A DNA stretch of 64,000 nt, taken from contig NZ_JAPFCC010000001.1 of the NCBI RefSeq assembly GCF_025562715.2, positions 4,114,501 through 4,178,500 of the forward strand, given 5' to 3'. Positions 35,622-44,795 of the stretch are shown piece by piece (the stretch's first letter is position 1; each line of letters opens with the position of its first letter). A program made the translations under genes and the position numbers. The notes below the pieces were generated by a model, which did not search any database, was not told where the DNA came from, and saw nothing but the letters and a program-made list of their open reading frames with translations. The stretch is from Endozoicomonas gorgoniicola (GTDB taxonomy: Bacteria; Pseudomonadota; Gammaproteobacteria; Pseudomonadales; Endozoicomonadaceae).

Positions 35622-36248
35622 TTACCGGCCAGGAACGCGTACTATAGGACGATCAACCCACGGCTCATTAATTTGTCCAGTAGCCTCGAGATAAACATAC
35701 GCAGCTCCTCCCGTATCCTCATAATCAACCATTTTGTCCGCAGGCAGCAAATGTTTAACAGGCGGAAGGAAATTAATTTCATGTAAAAAAGAATCTGGCC
35801 TGTAATGGCCACTATTATTATCCCAGGCAAACATGCTGTCATTCTCAAGGACTACCTGTCCTGCGTACAAAACCGGACTGTTGCGGGTGATAGACGTGTG
35901 CCCCATTAGAAGCTCAGGAGAATAATCCATTGTGTTGACCTCATCAATGGTGCGCTGGATAATTTGCTGAACGCAGAATACCTTAGTGGGATATGATGGA
36001 AGAACCACAAAAATAAATACTTCGGGGCGGGTTACATGGAGTATTTTGTCATCACAAGTTCTTCGTAAATAATAGGTTTCTCCAGATCGACATAATTCGC
36101 ATAGATACTGTTTAGGTGCGGTTCTATACAATGTCCTGGCGCCATTTATTATCATATTCGGACAGCCACTTTCTATTATGAAAAGTTGAGAGCGAAAGTT
36201 CAAAACTTGTTCAAGTGTTAACACTCTAAACGCCTCCCGGGAAGACAC
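35622..36248 (-). CDS. Unknown protein with a DNNSGHYRP motif
   Basis: Predicted 208 aa, no signal peptide, AT-rich. The C-terminal half has the pattern HTSITRNSPVLYAGQVVLEN followed by FAWDNNSGHYRPDSFLHE, which resembles a motif (AGEV...D/N-x-SGHY-x-P) I associate with terminal parts of bacterial toxins and effectors, although I cannot name the domain. Codon use agrees with the other accessory genes. It lies between the serine hydrolase and a divergent glutamine amidotransferase; nothing notable is visible in the 300 bases before the hydrolase gene. Confidence 0.55.
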   Translation of the reverse strand: MSSREAFRVLTLEQVLNFRSQLFIIESGCPNMIINGARTLYRTAPKQYLCELCRSGETYYLRRTCDDKILHVTRPEVFIFVVLPSYPTKVFCVQQIIQRTIDEVNTMDYSPELLMGHTSITRNSPVLYAGQVVLENDSMFAWDNNSGHYRPDSFLHEINFLPPVKHLLPADKMVDYEDTGGAAYVYLEATGQINEPWVDRPIVRVPGR

Positions 36249-36293
36249 TGGCGTCAGTCCTCCCTCATAAAAGTTTATGCCAAATGTAATCTC

Positions 36294-37079
36294 ATGCGGA
36301 ACTCCAGAAACGTCAAAACCTTAGCCGATGCCAGACAAATCGTTGAAGAACGCAAACCTCGAGTAATGACTATTGGCCTGCTGCTTTGTGACGATGTACA
36401 GACTCAGTTTCAATCAGAACACGGGCATTACCCTGATATGTTTCAAGCCCTGCTTGAGCAACATGACCCGACTCTGCAAATCACCACCTATCGTGCGCTT
36501 GACGGGCAGCTGCCTGAAAATACAAACGACTGCGATGGCTGGATCATCTCTGGTAGCCGCCATAGCGTTAACGACCCTTTTCCATGGATTTCAGCCCTGG
36601 AAGCCTTCGTAAAGCAACTCTACACTGACGGGCAAAAAACAGTCGGCATCTGCTTTGGGCATCAACTGATGGCGAAAGCACTGGGCGGAACAGTCGCCGA
36701 ATCGGACAAAGGCTGGGGAATTGGCGTATCTGTAAATACATTATTGCAGCAGCCTGACTGGATGCATCCCGCACCTGAATCGCCGGGTACCCTGAGACTG
36801 CTGGTCAGCCATCAGGAGCAGGTCAGGTATTTACCAGAATCGGCAAGCCTTCTGGCATCCAGTGACTTCTGCCCTTATTACATGGTGACCTACAGCGATC
36901 ACTTTCTGAGTATCCAGGGACACCCGGAATTCACGAAAGCTTATATGGAAGCCTTGATTCACAGCCGAAAAAAGGTAATGCCCCGCTCTGTCACACAAAA
37001 AGGTATTGAATCCATTAAGCAGCCTGTCGACAGCTCGGTTACTGGACAGTGGCTACTGAATTATCTGGGCGTTTCCTGA
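36294..37079 (+). CDS. Class I glutamine amidotransferase-like protein
   Basis: Predicted 261 aa. The triad of class I amidotransferases is visible: Cys in VGICFGHQLMAKALGG near 122, and His/Glu in SIQGHPEF near 210. The preceding GWIISGSRHSVNDPFPWI is typical of the stand-alone GuaA-like/YfeJ group. Such proteins hydrolyse glutamine or gamma-glutamyl compounds. Homologues usually begin near the internal ATG at 36366 (MTIGLLLCDD), so the first 24 residues may not be translated. Neither start has a strong ribosome-binding site. Confidence 0.85.
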   Translation: MRNSRNVKTLADARQIVEERKPRVMTIGLLLCDDVQTQFQSEHGHYPDMFQALLEQHDPTLQITTYRALDGQLPENTNDCDGWIISGSRHSVNDPFPWISALEAFVKQLYTDGQKTVGICFGHQLMAKALGGTVAESDKGWGIGVSVNTLLQQPDWMHPAPESPGTLRLLVSHQEQVRYLPESASLLASSDFCPYYMVTYSDHFLSIQGHPEFTKAYMEALIHSRKKVMPRSVTQKGIESIKQPVDSSVTGQWLLNYLGVS

Positions 37080-37256
37080 GCACTACCTGAACACTACTTT
37101 CAGGCTGAAAAACTCGCAGCTTAACCGAGCCAATAACGTCTGGTCGCTGATTCTTTTTCATATTAGAGAAGACCTGGAATGGTAATGTAGCCATTTTGAA
37201 CTATGCTTTCTGACCTTATATTCAACTTATGAACAATTCAGAGGACAGGCTGATCC

Positions 37257-39110
37257 GTGAAGTACACTCTTGCATTTTGCCACTACTCTTACACTTATGT
37301 TCTGATAGCAATTTTTCTTATAGCTTTTTTTTTGGCACCTATGTCTGAAGCTGCTTCAGTTAATCGCATGTTTAATATTTATAAACTCAACTCTGTTGAC
37401 AGTAACTTATTTAAAGGTAAAGGAAAAAAGAAATCACAAAAGCAAAATAAGTCTAAACATAAAAAAAATGAAGTTACTGCAATTAACGGCAATGATTCAG
37501 TTATTCAGGAAATCAGGCCCGTCTTCCAGAACCAATATCTTTTAACTGAAAACAGGGTAGACCAGGATCATTCTGAATTACGGATACGTACAATTCCAGA
37601 GGCTCAGGCTGGACAGAGAGAATGCTGGAGCAATCATTTAATCGCTTCACTGACATCCCACAGAAACTATCTGCTATATAACATTCCTACTGTTAATGGA
37701 GAAGATTTACCTCTGCAGAATTCAGTCCTTAGCCATCATTTTAGTGACCTTATTTTATCTTACTCCCCTTCTACTGAAATCCTGAGGAATGATAACACTG
37801 GAGAATCGCAACCAATATCACCCCGGTATGTTAGCAGGGAACCGGGGATTAACCCTGTACCTTCCATAGACCCATTGCTGGATGCTCTGGTTTATATACA
37901 AAGTCGATTGGGTGACCCATATCAACAGAGGCACTCTGTGACAGACATTATGCGTCACGCTCAACAGTACATGCGTGGCTTATCGGATTATGCAAACCGG
38001 ATATTGAACATTGATCATCGTTTTCAGGTTTATGCCCTGACCGGTACGCGATCTTCTGAATCATCGGCTTCTGATCCCCTGGACAGGTTTAACCTGAATG
38101 AACCCTCCAACCGCACGGCAGGTCCTGCATTACTTGGCTTTGTTATTTTGCGGTCTGATGAATCAGGATCGATTACTGACAGTTATTTACTGGAACTGGC
38201 TTTTGACACCGGAAATGCCAATGAACCTACCTTCAGGCAAAGAACCAATTATGGTGACAACGATAATCAAGCTGTTGTAGAAACTTTTAATAACCCATTA
38301 TGCCTGAGGAGTAGTACTACCAGCGAAAGTCATAGCCCAATCCTCAGCCTGGACAGTCCTGATCTGGAGTCTGCCGTTAGAGACTTCATTCGTGACAATA
38401 GTCACCGCGGCTCAAGAAGAAGTAGTGATTCCCGATCTCGATCCAGCTCGATGGCCTCCAGCTCAAGTGGGGGAAGCTATTATAGTGGAGACTATGAAGT
38501 ACCTGTTGGTAGCAACTTTATTCAAAGAGAGGGTTCCATTTCACAACCCATTAATATTCCAGCGCGAACCGGTGATAACCCCAATCGTAATGCTCGACGT
38601 AAAGAAAATTATGGCCAATGGTCTGCCAGCAGCAGTGCGCATTCCTCTCTACCTGACGGGCATTATGATTATGCCTACGGTTTCCTGCCAGAAGGGACTT
38701 TTCAGGACACCCGTTCGGGATCTACAACGGAAAACCTCTATTCAGAAGTTTCCGACCAGAATCAGGAGGCATCGGGCAAAAGAAAAAAAGAAAAGTGGCC
38801 TGGTATTCTGAATAGGTTGCAAAAGGCAAACAAAGCCGATACCAAAGCGGCAAACAAAAAAACCACCTGGCATTTGCGCAACCCAAGATCCCCTTTACCA
38901 ATGCCTCCCGTACCCACTCCAGACCAGCTATCAGCAGAGCTTCCCATCCCCGCCTGCCAGAGAAGGTCTGAATCGGACTGCATCTTGTACGAGCCTGCAG
39001 CCCCGGCTGGCAATGGCACTGAACAACAACAAAATCCAAATCCGCCTGCAGTAAACGGTCAGGAGAATCTATATGATCCCGTAATTATTGTTGATACTCA
39101 GTGGCAGTAA
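37257..39110 (+). CDS. Exported protein with C-terminal tyrosine and proline motifs
   Basis: Predicted 617 aa from a GTG start; no family recognised. A long N-terminal hydrophobic segment (YVLIAIFLIAFFLAPMSEA) is a signal peptide or anchor, followed by a Lys-rich basic patch (about 53-70). Residues 375-410 are Ser/Arg-rich. The C-terminal third carries repeated tyrosine motifs: Y413 (DYEVPVG), Y470-474 (HYDYAYG), Y495 (ENLYSEV), Y578 (LYEPAAP) and Y606 (ENLYDPV), plus a PxxP segment (SPLPMPPVPTPDQL). The spacing recalls EPIYA/ITAM-type host-kinase sites. It lies alone upstream of waaA. Role as a host-signalling effector is inference. Confidence 0.7.
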   Translation: MKYTLAFCHYSYTYVLIAIFLIAFFLAPMSEAASVNRMFNIYKLNSVDSNLFKGKGKKKSQKQNKSKHKKNEVTAINGNDSVIQEIRPVFQNQYLLTENRVDQDHSELRIRTIPEAQAGQRECWSNHLIASLTSHRNYLLYNIPTVNGEDLPLQNSVLSHHFSDLILSYSPSTEILRNDNTGESQPISPRYVSREPGINPVPSIDPLLDALVYIQSRLGDPYQQRHSVTDIMRHAQQYMRGLSDYANRILNIDHRFQVYALTGTRSSESSASDPLDRFNLNEPSNRTAGPALLGFVILRSDESGSITDSYLLELAFDTGNANEPTFRQRTNYGDNDNQAVVETFNNPLCLRSSTTSESHSPILSLDSPDLESAVRDFIRDNSHRGSRRSSDSRSRSSSMASSSSGGSYYSGDYEVPVGSNFIQREGSISQPINIPARTGDNPNRNARRKENYGQWSASSSAHSSLPDGHYDYAYGFLPEGTFQDTRSGSTTENLYSEVSDQNQEASGKRKKEKWPGILNRLQKANKADTKAANKKTTWHLRNPRSPLPMPPVPTPDQLSAELPIPACQRRSESDCILYEPAAPAGNGTEQQQNPNPPAVNGQENLYDPVIIVDTQWQ

Positions 39111-39191
39111 ACAACAGTCAGTCTGAAAAGCACCAAAACCTGTTATGATAAAAGGCTTTTAACCCTATGGATAAGTCACACCAACACAGGC

Positions 39192-40511
39192 ATGAATCGC
39201 TTTATCTACTCTGCACTTCTCTATCTGGCGACGCCTCTGGTCATGCTGAGGCTCTTTCTTCGTGCCCGAAAAGCCCCGGCGTACCGTCAGCGATGGAGAG
39301 AACGGTTTGGTTTTTTTCCCGGTTTGCCAGAAGATAAACCGACTATCTGGGTACATTCGGTATCGGTTGGTGAGACCATTGCCAGCGCGCCACTGGTCAG
39401 GGAACTGCTGGAACGTTATTCACAGCATCGGATTCTGATCACCACCATGACACCTACGGGCTCAGACCGTGTGAAAGCTCTTTACGGCGATCTGCTGGGT
39501 CACCGGGTTGAGCATGTCTACTGCCCCTACGACCTGCCCGATGTACAGAATCGGTTTCTGAACAGGGTAAAGCCGGAGCTGGCACTGATTATTGATACCG
39601 AGCTATGGCCTAACACCATTGCAGCCTGCCACAAACGCAATATTCCGCTCATCATCGTCAATGCGCGACTGTCAGAACGATCAGCCAGAGGCTACGCCCG
39701 CCTGAAAGGACTGGTCAGGAATATGCTCAAACAGATAACCACGGTCGCTTGTCAGAATAAAGACGATGGAGATCGTTTTATTCGTTTGGGCCTGCCACCA
39801 CAAAAACTGACCATTACCGGCAGTGTCAAGTTTGATCTTTCTGTCAGTCCGGAATTAACGGAGCATGGAAGACACTTAAAAAACCGCTGGGAAGAAGGGT
39901 TAGGCTACGATCCCATCGTTATCACGGCAGCCAGTACCCATGAAGGTGAGGATCAACAGATTCTTGAGGCTTTCAGCAGTCTGCGAAAACAACACGACAA
40001 CTTGCTTCTGGTACTGGTACCCAGGCACCCTGAACGCTTTACTTCCGTTTACGAGCTGATTAAAAGCAATCAGTACAACGTTGTTCGACACAGCGAGAAG
40101 CAGCCTTTGAGACCATCCACTCAGGTGGTACTGGGCGATACGATGGGTGAAGTGATGACATTCCTTGCTGCGTCCGACATCGCGTTTATTGGTGGTTCAT
40201 TGATTGAGCATGGCGGTCACAATATGCTGGAACCGGCAGTGCTGGGGCTCCCGGTTCTGTCGGGCAGACATGTGTTTAATTTTCAGGACATCAGTGACTC
40301 CCTGATCAGGGCTGGCGGTATGCAGCTGGTCGACTCTCCAAAACAGTTGGCTGAAGCCATTGCCCGGCTCATTACCGACAAACCGCACTATAAGGAGATG
40401 AGCCAGAACGCTGCCCGCTTTGTCGCCTCTAACCGTGGCGCACTGGAAAAAACGTTAAGTCTGATTAATCATCAACTACCTGTCAGTGACGTTTCGGATC
40501 ACATCGATTAA
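39192..40511 (+). CDS. waaA: 3-deoxy-D-manno-octulosonic acid transferase WaaA
   Basis: Predicted 439 aa. An N-terminal membrane anchor (YSALLYLATPLVMLRLFLRA) precedes a two-domain GT-B glycosyltransferase. The acceptor-domain motif IWVHSVSVGETIASAPLVRE near 53 contains the catalytic Glu, and the CMP-Kdo-binding GGSLIEHGGHNMLEPA lies near 335. It adds Kdo residues from CMP-Kdo to lipid IVA at the cytoplasmic face of the inner membrane, so it works with msbA and hldE in the same window. Its stop codon overlaps the ATG of nth by one base, so the two are translationally coupled. Confidence 0.95.
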   Translation: MNRFIYSALLYLATPLVMLRLFLRARKAPAYRQRWRERFGFFPGLPEDKPTIWVHSVSVGETIASAPLVRELLERYSQHRILITTMTPTGSDRVKALYGDLLGHRVEHVYCPYDLPDVQNRFLNRVKPELALIIDTELWPNTIAACHKRNIPLIIVNARLSERSARGYARLKGLVRNMLKQITTVACQNKDDGDRFIRLGLPPQKLTITGSVKFDLSVSPELTEHGRHLKNRWEEGLGYDPIVITAASTHEGEDQQILEAFSSLRKQHDNLLLVLVPRHPERFTSVYELIKSNQYNVVRHSEKQPLRPSTQVVLGDTMGEVMTFLAASDIAFIGGSLIEHGGHNMLEPAVLGLPVLSGRHVFNFQDISDSLIRAGGMQLVDSPKQLAEAIARLITDKPHYKEMSQNAARFVASNRGALEKTLSLINHQLPVSDVSDHID

Positions 40512-41161
40512 TGAATAAACAAAAGCGTACCGAAATTTTTACCCGTTTAAGGGATCAGAACCCAAACCCGACCACTGAGTTAAACTACAGCTCACCGTTT
40601 GAGTTGCTGATTGCCGTCATCCTGTCGGCACAGGCCACCGATGTTGGCGTCAACAAAGCCACCGACAGGCTCTACCCGGTGGCGAATACGCCGCAGGCGA
40701 TTCTGGATCTTGGGCTGGAGGGATTGAAAAGCTATGTAAAAACCATTGGCCTGTATAACGCCAAAGCTGAAAACATTATCAAGACCTGTGAGATGCTGCT
40801 GACACTGCACAATGGTGAAGTTCCCGATAACCGCGAAGCCCTGGAAGCACTGCCCGGCGTTGGCAGAAAAACCGCCAACGTCGTCCTCAACACCGCATTC
40901 GGACAACCGACCATGGCGGTCGATACCCATATTTTCCGGGTCTCCAACCGCACCGGCATTGCTCCCGGAAAAAATGTGCTGGAGGTTGAAAAGCGACTGC
41001 TGAGGCTGGTGCCAAAAGAGTTTCTGGTGGACGCCCACCACTGGCTGATCCTTCACGGTCGTTATGTCTGCAAAGCCCGAAAGCCCCAATGTGGCAGCTG
41101 TATTATTGAAGACCTCTGCGAATTCTCTCCATCAAAAAAAAATGTAAAGAAAAAGAAGTAA
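40511..41161 (+). CDS. nth: Endonuclease III
   Basis: Predicted 216-aa bifunctional DNA glycosylase/AP lyase for oxidised pyrimidines. The helix-hairpin-helix LEALPGVGRKTANVVLN contains the catalytic Lys, and VDTHIFRVSNR holds the catalytic Asp. Four Cys for the 4Fe-4S cluster follow in the C-x6-C-x2-C-x5-C spacing near 187-203. It is coupled to waaA and followed by an intrinsic terminator. Confidence 0.96.
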   Translation: MNKQKRTEIFTRLRDQNPNPTTELNYSSPFELLIAVILSAQATDVGVNKATDRLYPVANTPQAILDLGLEGLKSYVKTIGLYNAKAENIIKTCEMLLTLHNGEVPDNREALEALPGVGRKTANVVLNTAFGQPTMAVDTHIFRVSNRTGIAPGKNVLEVEKRLLRLVPKEFLVDAHHWLILHGRYVCKARKPQCGSCIIEDLCEFSPSKKNVKKKK

Positions 41162-41180
41162 AAAACCTCAATATTACTCA

Positions 41181-41205
41181 AAGACTCTAGATGAGTCTTT
41201 TTTTT
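41181..41205 (+). terminator. Intrinsic terminator of waaA-nth
   Basis: AAGACTC, a short loop and GAGTCTT are followed by an unbroken T-run about 20 bases after the nth stop. This is a textbook rho-independent terminator. Confidence 0.85.
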
Positions 41206-41297
41206 GCCTTTACAAAAGTCACGAAAGTGTTCGCAAACAGGTCAAGAAACAAAACTAGTGTCGTTTATTCGGATATGGGCAGGTCATATGCATCATT

Positions 41298-41387
41298 CGA
41301 TCCTATAATGCAAAGCTATATCTTTACGTAAGTACAGAGCTGCCTGACCATTTTATGGCTCAGGCCGTGTTTCTCTTCGACAGGTAA
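41298..41387 (+). pseudogene. Relic of the 3' end of a sphingomyelinase-like gene
   Basis: The frame from 41298 reads RSYNAKLYLYVSTELPDHFM and ends AQAVFLFDR plus stop, closely matching the last 30 residues of the intact gene downstream (RSYNAKLYHYGNVELSDHFM, ending FTFAE). The bases just before are similar too, but one base out of frame. It is the tail of a paralogous gene whose remainder is gone, so two copies once lay in tandem. Confidence 0.8.
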
Positions 41388-41395
41388 ACCCCGCT

Positions 41396-42946
41396 ATGAA
41401 AGCTCACATCGCCTTCATCCTGGCAATACTTATCTATCACACCTCAGCTTACGCTGAATATTATTTATACTTCATGAATAATACTTATGGCGAGATAACC
41501 CTGCGCAACACCTGTGACCATCGATTAGACAGCCCGTACTGTAGAGCTCTCAACACTGGCAAGCTCGATGCCTTCAAGCGGGTTGAGAGCCATTCAATAA
41601 ACTATGACTCTGGAATTGACGAAGGTGAGGACTACACCCTGAAAAGCTTCTTTTCAATACCAGGTAGCGAAAATACAGCGGACAATAATTATTTCTCCAC
41701 GACATTCCATGGTGATTTCTGGGGTAGCCATATCACCGAAGTCAGCGTTTATGTTGATGGAATCCAGCACGTACTGCTTAACAAGAGTTCAGATAACAAG
41801 AGTTCAGGTAACAAGAGTTCAGGTAACAAGAGTTCAGGTAACAAGAGTTCAGGTAACAAGAGTTCAGGTAACAAGAGTTCAGGTAATGAGGTTTTACCCG
41901 ATGAAGTTGGTTCTGTAGCGATTCGTCATTCTGATGGAAACACCTACACTTTTTACGTTAACGCTCAGAAAGATATGGCTTCGATACAGACAATCGACCA
42001 CCTGTTTTACGCCATTGATAAAAAGCCCACGCTCCTGTCATCGGAAAGTGATAATGAACTGACTGTGATCACCTACAACATTAAAGCTTTTCCAGACTAT
42101 ATTGGCCTGGTCCTGGACTTGAATAAAGTGGATTCAAGAGTCCGTTACCTGTCTCAGGCAGACGCTTTGAGAAAGGCCGATGTTCTGGTGTTTCAGGAGG
42201 CCTGGGATAGCTATAGCCGCGATACACTGAAAAAAAAGCTTCATGATATATATCCTCACAGCTACGATCCAATACCAGAAAGCTACCATCTAAGGCCTTT
42301 AGGCAGTGGCTTGCTGGCTTTAAGCCGATACCCAATCACAAACACCACCTTTGTTAATTACCAGGATTACCAGGACCTGCAAGGTGATGATGATTATTCC
42401 AACAAAGGCGCAGCGTACTTTAAAATAGATAAAAATGGTAAAGCTTATAATCTTATTACCACGCATGCACAGGCAGGCGGTGGTAATAACTCTATAGCCG
42501 CCAGACGAGAAGAGTTCAGAATAATCAAGAGGGAAATCATAGACAGTAAGGCACTGGCTATACCCAATCATGAACCCTTATTAGTTCTTGGTGATTTCAA
42601 CACCGACTTTTACGATAAAAAGCAGTTTGGCCACCTGCAATCAATTCTTAACCTGAACTCAGAAAACGTGTTGAACAACCTGTTCAAGACACCAAAATTC
42701 AGCGCCGACTCAGACTTGAACCTGATGATAGCCCCCGAAGACCGCTCACATTCAATACTCGATATGGTATTGCCTGTGAAAGACTTCTTACAACCAGTAA
42801 GCAGCCTCTCTCAAATAACCCCGCTCAGGGCATTAGACGACAATCGTATGTATCAACGATCCTATAATGCGAAGCTCTATCATTACGGAAATGTTGAGTT
42901 ATCTGATCATTTTATGGTTCAGGCGAAATTTACTTTCGCTGAATAA
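41396..42946 (+). CDS. Exported sphingomyelinase-like endonuclease/exonuclease/phosphatase-fold enzyme
   Basis: Predicted 516 aa with signal peptide (MKAHIAFILAILIYHTSAYA). The C-terminal two thirds (about 220-515) is a DNase I-like fold with the metal and catalytic motifs VITYNIKAFP, LVFQEAWDS, NKGAAYFKI, TTHAQAGGG, LGDFNTDF and the terminal LSDHFMV, in the pattern of secreted bacterial neutral sphingomyelinases. It would cleave sphingomyelin to ceramide and phosphocholine in host membranes; the fold also serves nucleases, so the substrate is not certain. Seven NKSS(G/D) units at residues 129-163 link it to an N-terminal domain of about 128 residues of unknown type. The relic of a paralogue lies directly upstream. 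Confidence 0.82.
   Translation: MKAHIAFILAILIYHTSAYAEYYLYFMNNTYGEITLRNTCDHRLDSPYCRALNTGKLDAFKRVESHSINYDSGIDEGEDYTLKSFFSIPGSENTADNNYFSTTFHGDFWGSHITEVSVYVDGIQHVLLNKSSDNKSSGNKSSGNKSSGNKSSGNKSSGNKSSGNEVLPDEVGSVAIRHSDGNTYTFYVNAQKDMASIQTIDHLFYAIDKKPTLLSSESDNELTVITYNIKAFPDYIGLVLDLNKVDSRVRYLSQADALRKADVLVFQEAWDSYSRDTLKKKLHDIYPHSYDPIPESYHLRPLGSGLLALSRYPITNTTFVNYQDYQDLQGDDDYSNKGAAYFKIDKNGKAYNLITTHAQAGGGNNSIAARREEFRIIKREIIDSKALAIPNHEPLLVLGDFNTDFYDKKQFGHLQSILNLNSENVLNNLFKTPKFSADSDLNLMIAPEDRSHSILDMVLPVKDFLQPVSSLSQITPLRALDDNRMYQRSYNAKLYHYGNVELSDHFMVQAKFTFAE
41780..41884 (+). repeat. 15-bp coding minisatellite (NKSSG repeats)
   Basis: Seven in-frame direct copies of AACAAGAGTTCAGGT (first copy with GAT for GGT) form the linker between the two domains of the sphingomyelinase-like protein. 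The near-perfect identity shows recent expansion. Confidence 0.95.
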
Positions 42947-43107
42947 CCAAACGCTAAAAACCAGCCTGCACAGTCTTATGCTGTTGTGTCTGCTGATTGC
43001 AGGCGTGAGCGCCCGGACCCTGGGAGCAGATTGAGTAGCTTCCACAATAAACATGGAACCAGTGCTACAATCGACGCTTAATAAATCATAAAGACTGAAG
43101 AATCTGC

Positions 43108-44250
43108 ATGACTTCTGAAACCCTGAAACTCGCCATGGATTTGATCAGCCGTGCTTCCGTCACACCGGAAGATAAAGGCTGTCAGGAACTGATGATCAGC
43201 CGGCTGGAACCTTTAGGGTTCAAAGTAGAGCGATTACGCTTTGGCGAGGTGGATAATATCTGGCTGCGCAAAGGCGACACTGGCCCTGTACTCGCCTTTG
43301 CCGGCCATACCGATGTGGTTCCCACAGGTTCTGAAGACAAATGGGGCAATCCACCCTTTTCCCCCATCATTGACGACGAAGGCATGCTGCACGGTCGTGG
43401 TGCTGCCGATATGAAAGGCAGCCTTGCCGCTATGGTCACTGCCTGTGAAGCATTTCTTCAGGAATCTCCCGACCACGAAGGTTCCATCGCTTTTCTGATC
43501 ACCAGCGACGAAGAAGGGCCAGCGAAACACGGCACCGTCAAGGTAATTGAGCATCTGGAAGCCCGTCACGAAAAAATTGACTGGTGTATCGTTGGGGAAC
43601 CTTCCAGTACCAGTCTGGTTGGTGATGTAATTAAAAACGGTCGTCGCGGCTCCATGCACGGTCATCTGGTGATCAAGGGTATTCAGGGACACGTGGCTTA
43701 TCCGCACCTGGCCAGAAATCCGGTACATGAAGTAGCATTGGCACTGTCTGAGCTGACTGGCGAAGTCTGGGACAATGGCAACGAGTACTTTCCGCCCACC
43801 AGTTTCCAGATCTGGCATATTCAGGCGGGTGAAGGTGCCAGCAATGTTATTCCGGGCAAATGCGAGGTAAACTTCAACTTCCGCTTTTCCCCGGAAGTCA
43901 CTGCCGAACAGCTGCAACAACGCGTTCTGACCATTCTGGACGCCCACAAACTGAGCTATGACATTGAATGGCATATCAGTGGACAACCGTTCCTGACCCA
44001 ACCCGGCGCCCTGGTTAATGCCACCCGTGAAGCTATCAGGGCGATTACCGGCAGGGCTACCGAGCTGTCGACTTCCGGCGGAACATCCGATGGTCGATTT
44101 ATTGCGCCAACAGGTACTCAGGTCGTTGAGCTGGGACCTGTGAACGCCACCATTCACAAAGTCAATGAGTGTGTTAAAGCGTCTGACCTTGATGATCTGA
44201 GCCAGATTTATCAGGGCATTCTGACCCACTTGCTGACCGATAAGCATTAA
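43108..44250 (+). CDS. dapE: Succinyl-diaminopimelate desuccinylase
   Basis: Predicted 380-aa M20-family zinc enzyme releasing LL-diaminopimelate and succinate in lysine and peptidoglycan precursor synthesis. Metal ligands and catalytic residues lie in LAFAGHTDVVPTG near 66, GRGAADMKGSLAAMV near 95-108, TSDEEGPA near 132, and the C-terminal His in NATIHKVNE near 350. Length is normal (375 aa in E. coli). A small conserved gene follows after 15 bases. Confidence 0.96.
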   Translation: MTSETLKLAMDLISRASVTPEDKGCQELMISRLEPLGFKVERLRFGEVDNIWLRKGDTGPVLAFAGHTDVVPTGSEDKWGNPPFSPIIDDEGMLHGRGAADMKGSLAAMVTACEAFLQESPDHEGSIAFLITSDEEGPAKHGTVKVIEHLEARHEKIDWCIVGEPSSTSLVGDVIKNGRRGSMHGHLVIKGIQGHVAYPHLARNPVHEVALALSELTGEVWDNGNEYFPPTSFQIWHIQAGEGASNVIPGKCEVNFNFRFSPEVTAEQLQQRVLTILDAHKLSYDIEWHISGQPFLTQPGALVNATREAIRAITGRATELSTSGGTSDGRFIAPTGTQVVELGPVNATIHKVNECVKASDLDDLSQIYQGILTHLLTDKH

Positions 44251-44265
44251 CTGCTGACAACTGAT

Positions 44266-44652
44266 ATGACAACGCCTGATACGATTCAAGACATCGAAAT
44301 TTACGCCAAAAACCTCAAGCTGGCTGATATTCAGAGCTGGCTTGAAAGCTGTTTTTCTTCCATTGAAACCGTGCAGAGCGGTAAGGTGATTCACGATTTC
44401 GTCCTGAACGGGCATATTCCCCTGATGATCGTCGAGAATGCTGTGGGCAAAGCCTGGACCAGCATCTGGTTCAAATCACCTCAAACACCCTGGTCTGATG
44501 ACCGGGAGTGCGCCCGAAGCCTGCAGGCGTTTGCCCGGTGTCGGGTTCGTGCCAATGCGGCACCCTGGTCAGATGGTGAAGATATGGATGAGTGGTGGCA
44601 GATCACAGAGTCCGGAGAAGAGGGCACCCTGTCCTGGCCGAATGCCGGGTAA
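44266..44652 (+). CDS. Conserved small protein downstream of dapE
   Basis: Predicted 128 aa, soluble, Trp-rich in the C-terminal half (WTSIWF, PWSDDRECAR, PWSDGEDMDEWWQI). It starts 15 bases after the dapE stop, so it is in the same operon. I recall similar small genes beside dapE in other gammaproteobacteria, but no function is known to me. Codon use is like the core genes. Confidence 0.75.
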   Translation: MTTPDTIQDIEIYAKNLKLADIQSWLESCFSSIETVQSGKVIHDFVLNGHIPLMIVENAVGKAWTSIWFKSPQTPWSDDRECARSLQAFARCRVRANAAPWSDGEDMDEWWQITESGEEGTLSWPNAG

Positions 44653-44795
44653 ATACATAATACAAACTGCTATGAGGGGGAAAAGCGGCTTTCTTCACCA
44701 CCGGTGATGAAAATTATATTTCTATAGAGAAAAAACTGACTACACTTCCAGCTTCCTGAAAGCTCTGTCATACAAATAGCAGAAAGGAGCTGAAA

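Noticed and set aside
43234..44415. 393-aa minus-strand frame across dapE
   Set aside because: Antisense to dapE with no family motif; dapE is unambiguous.
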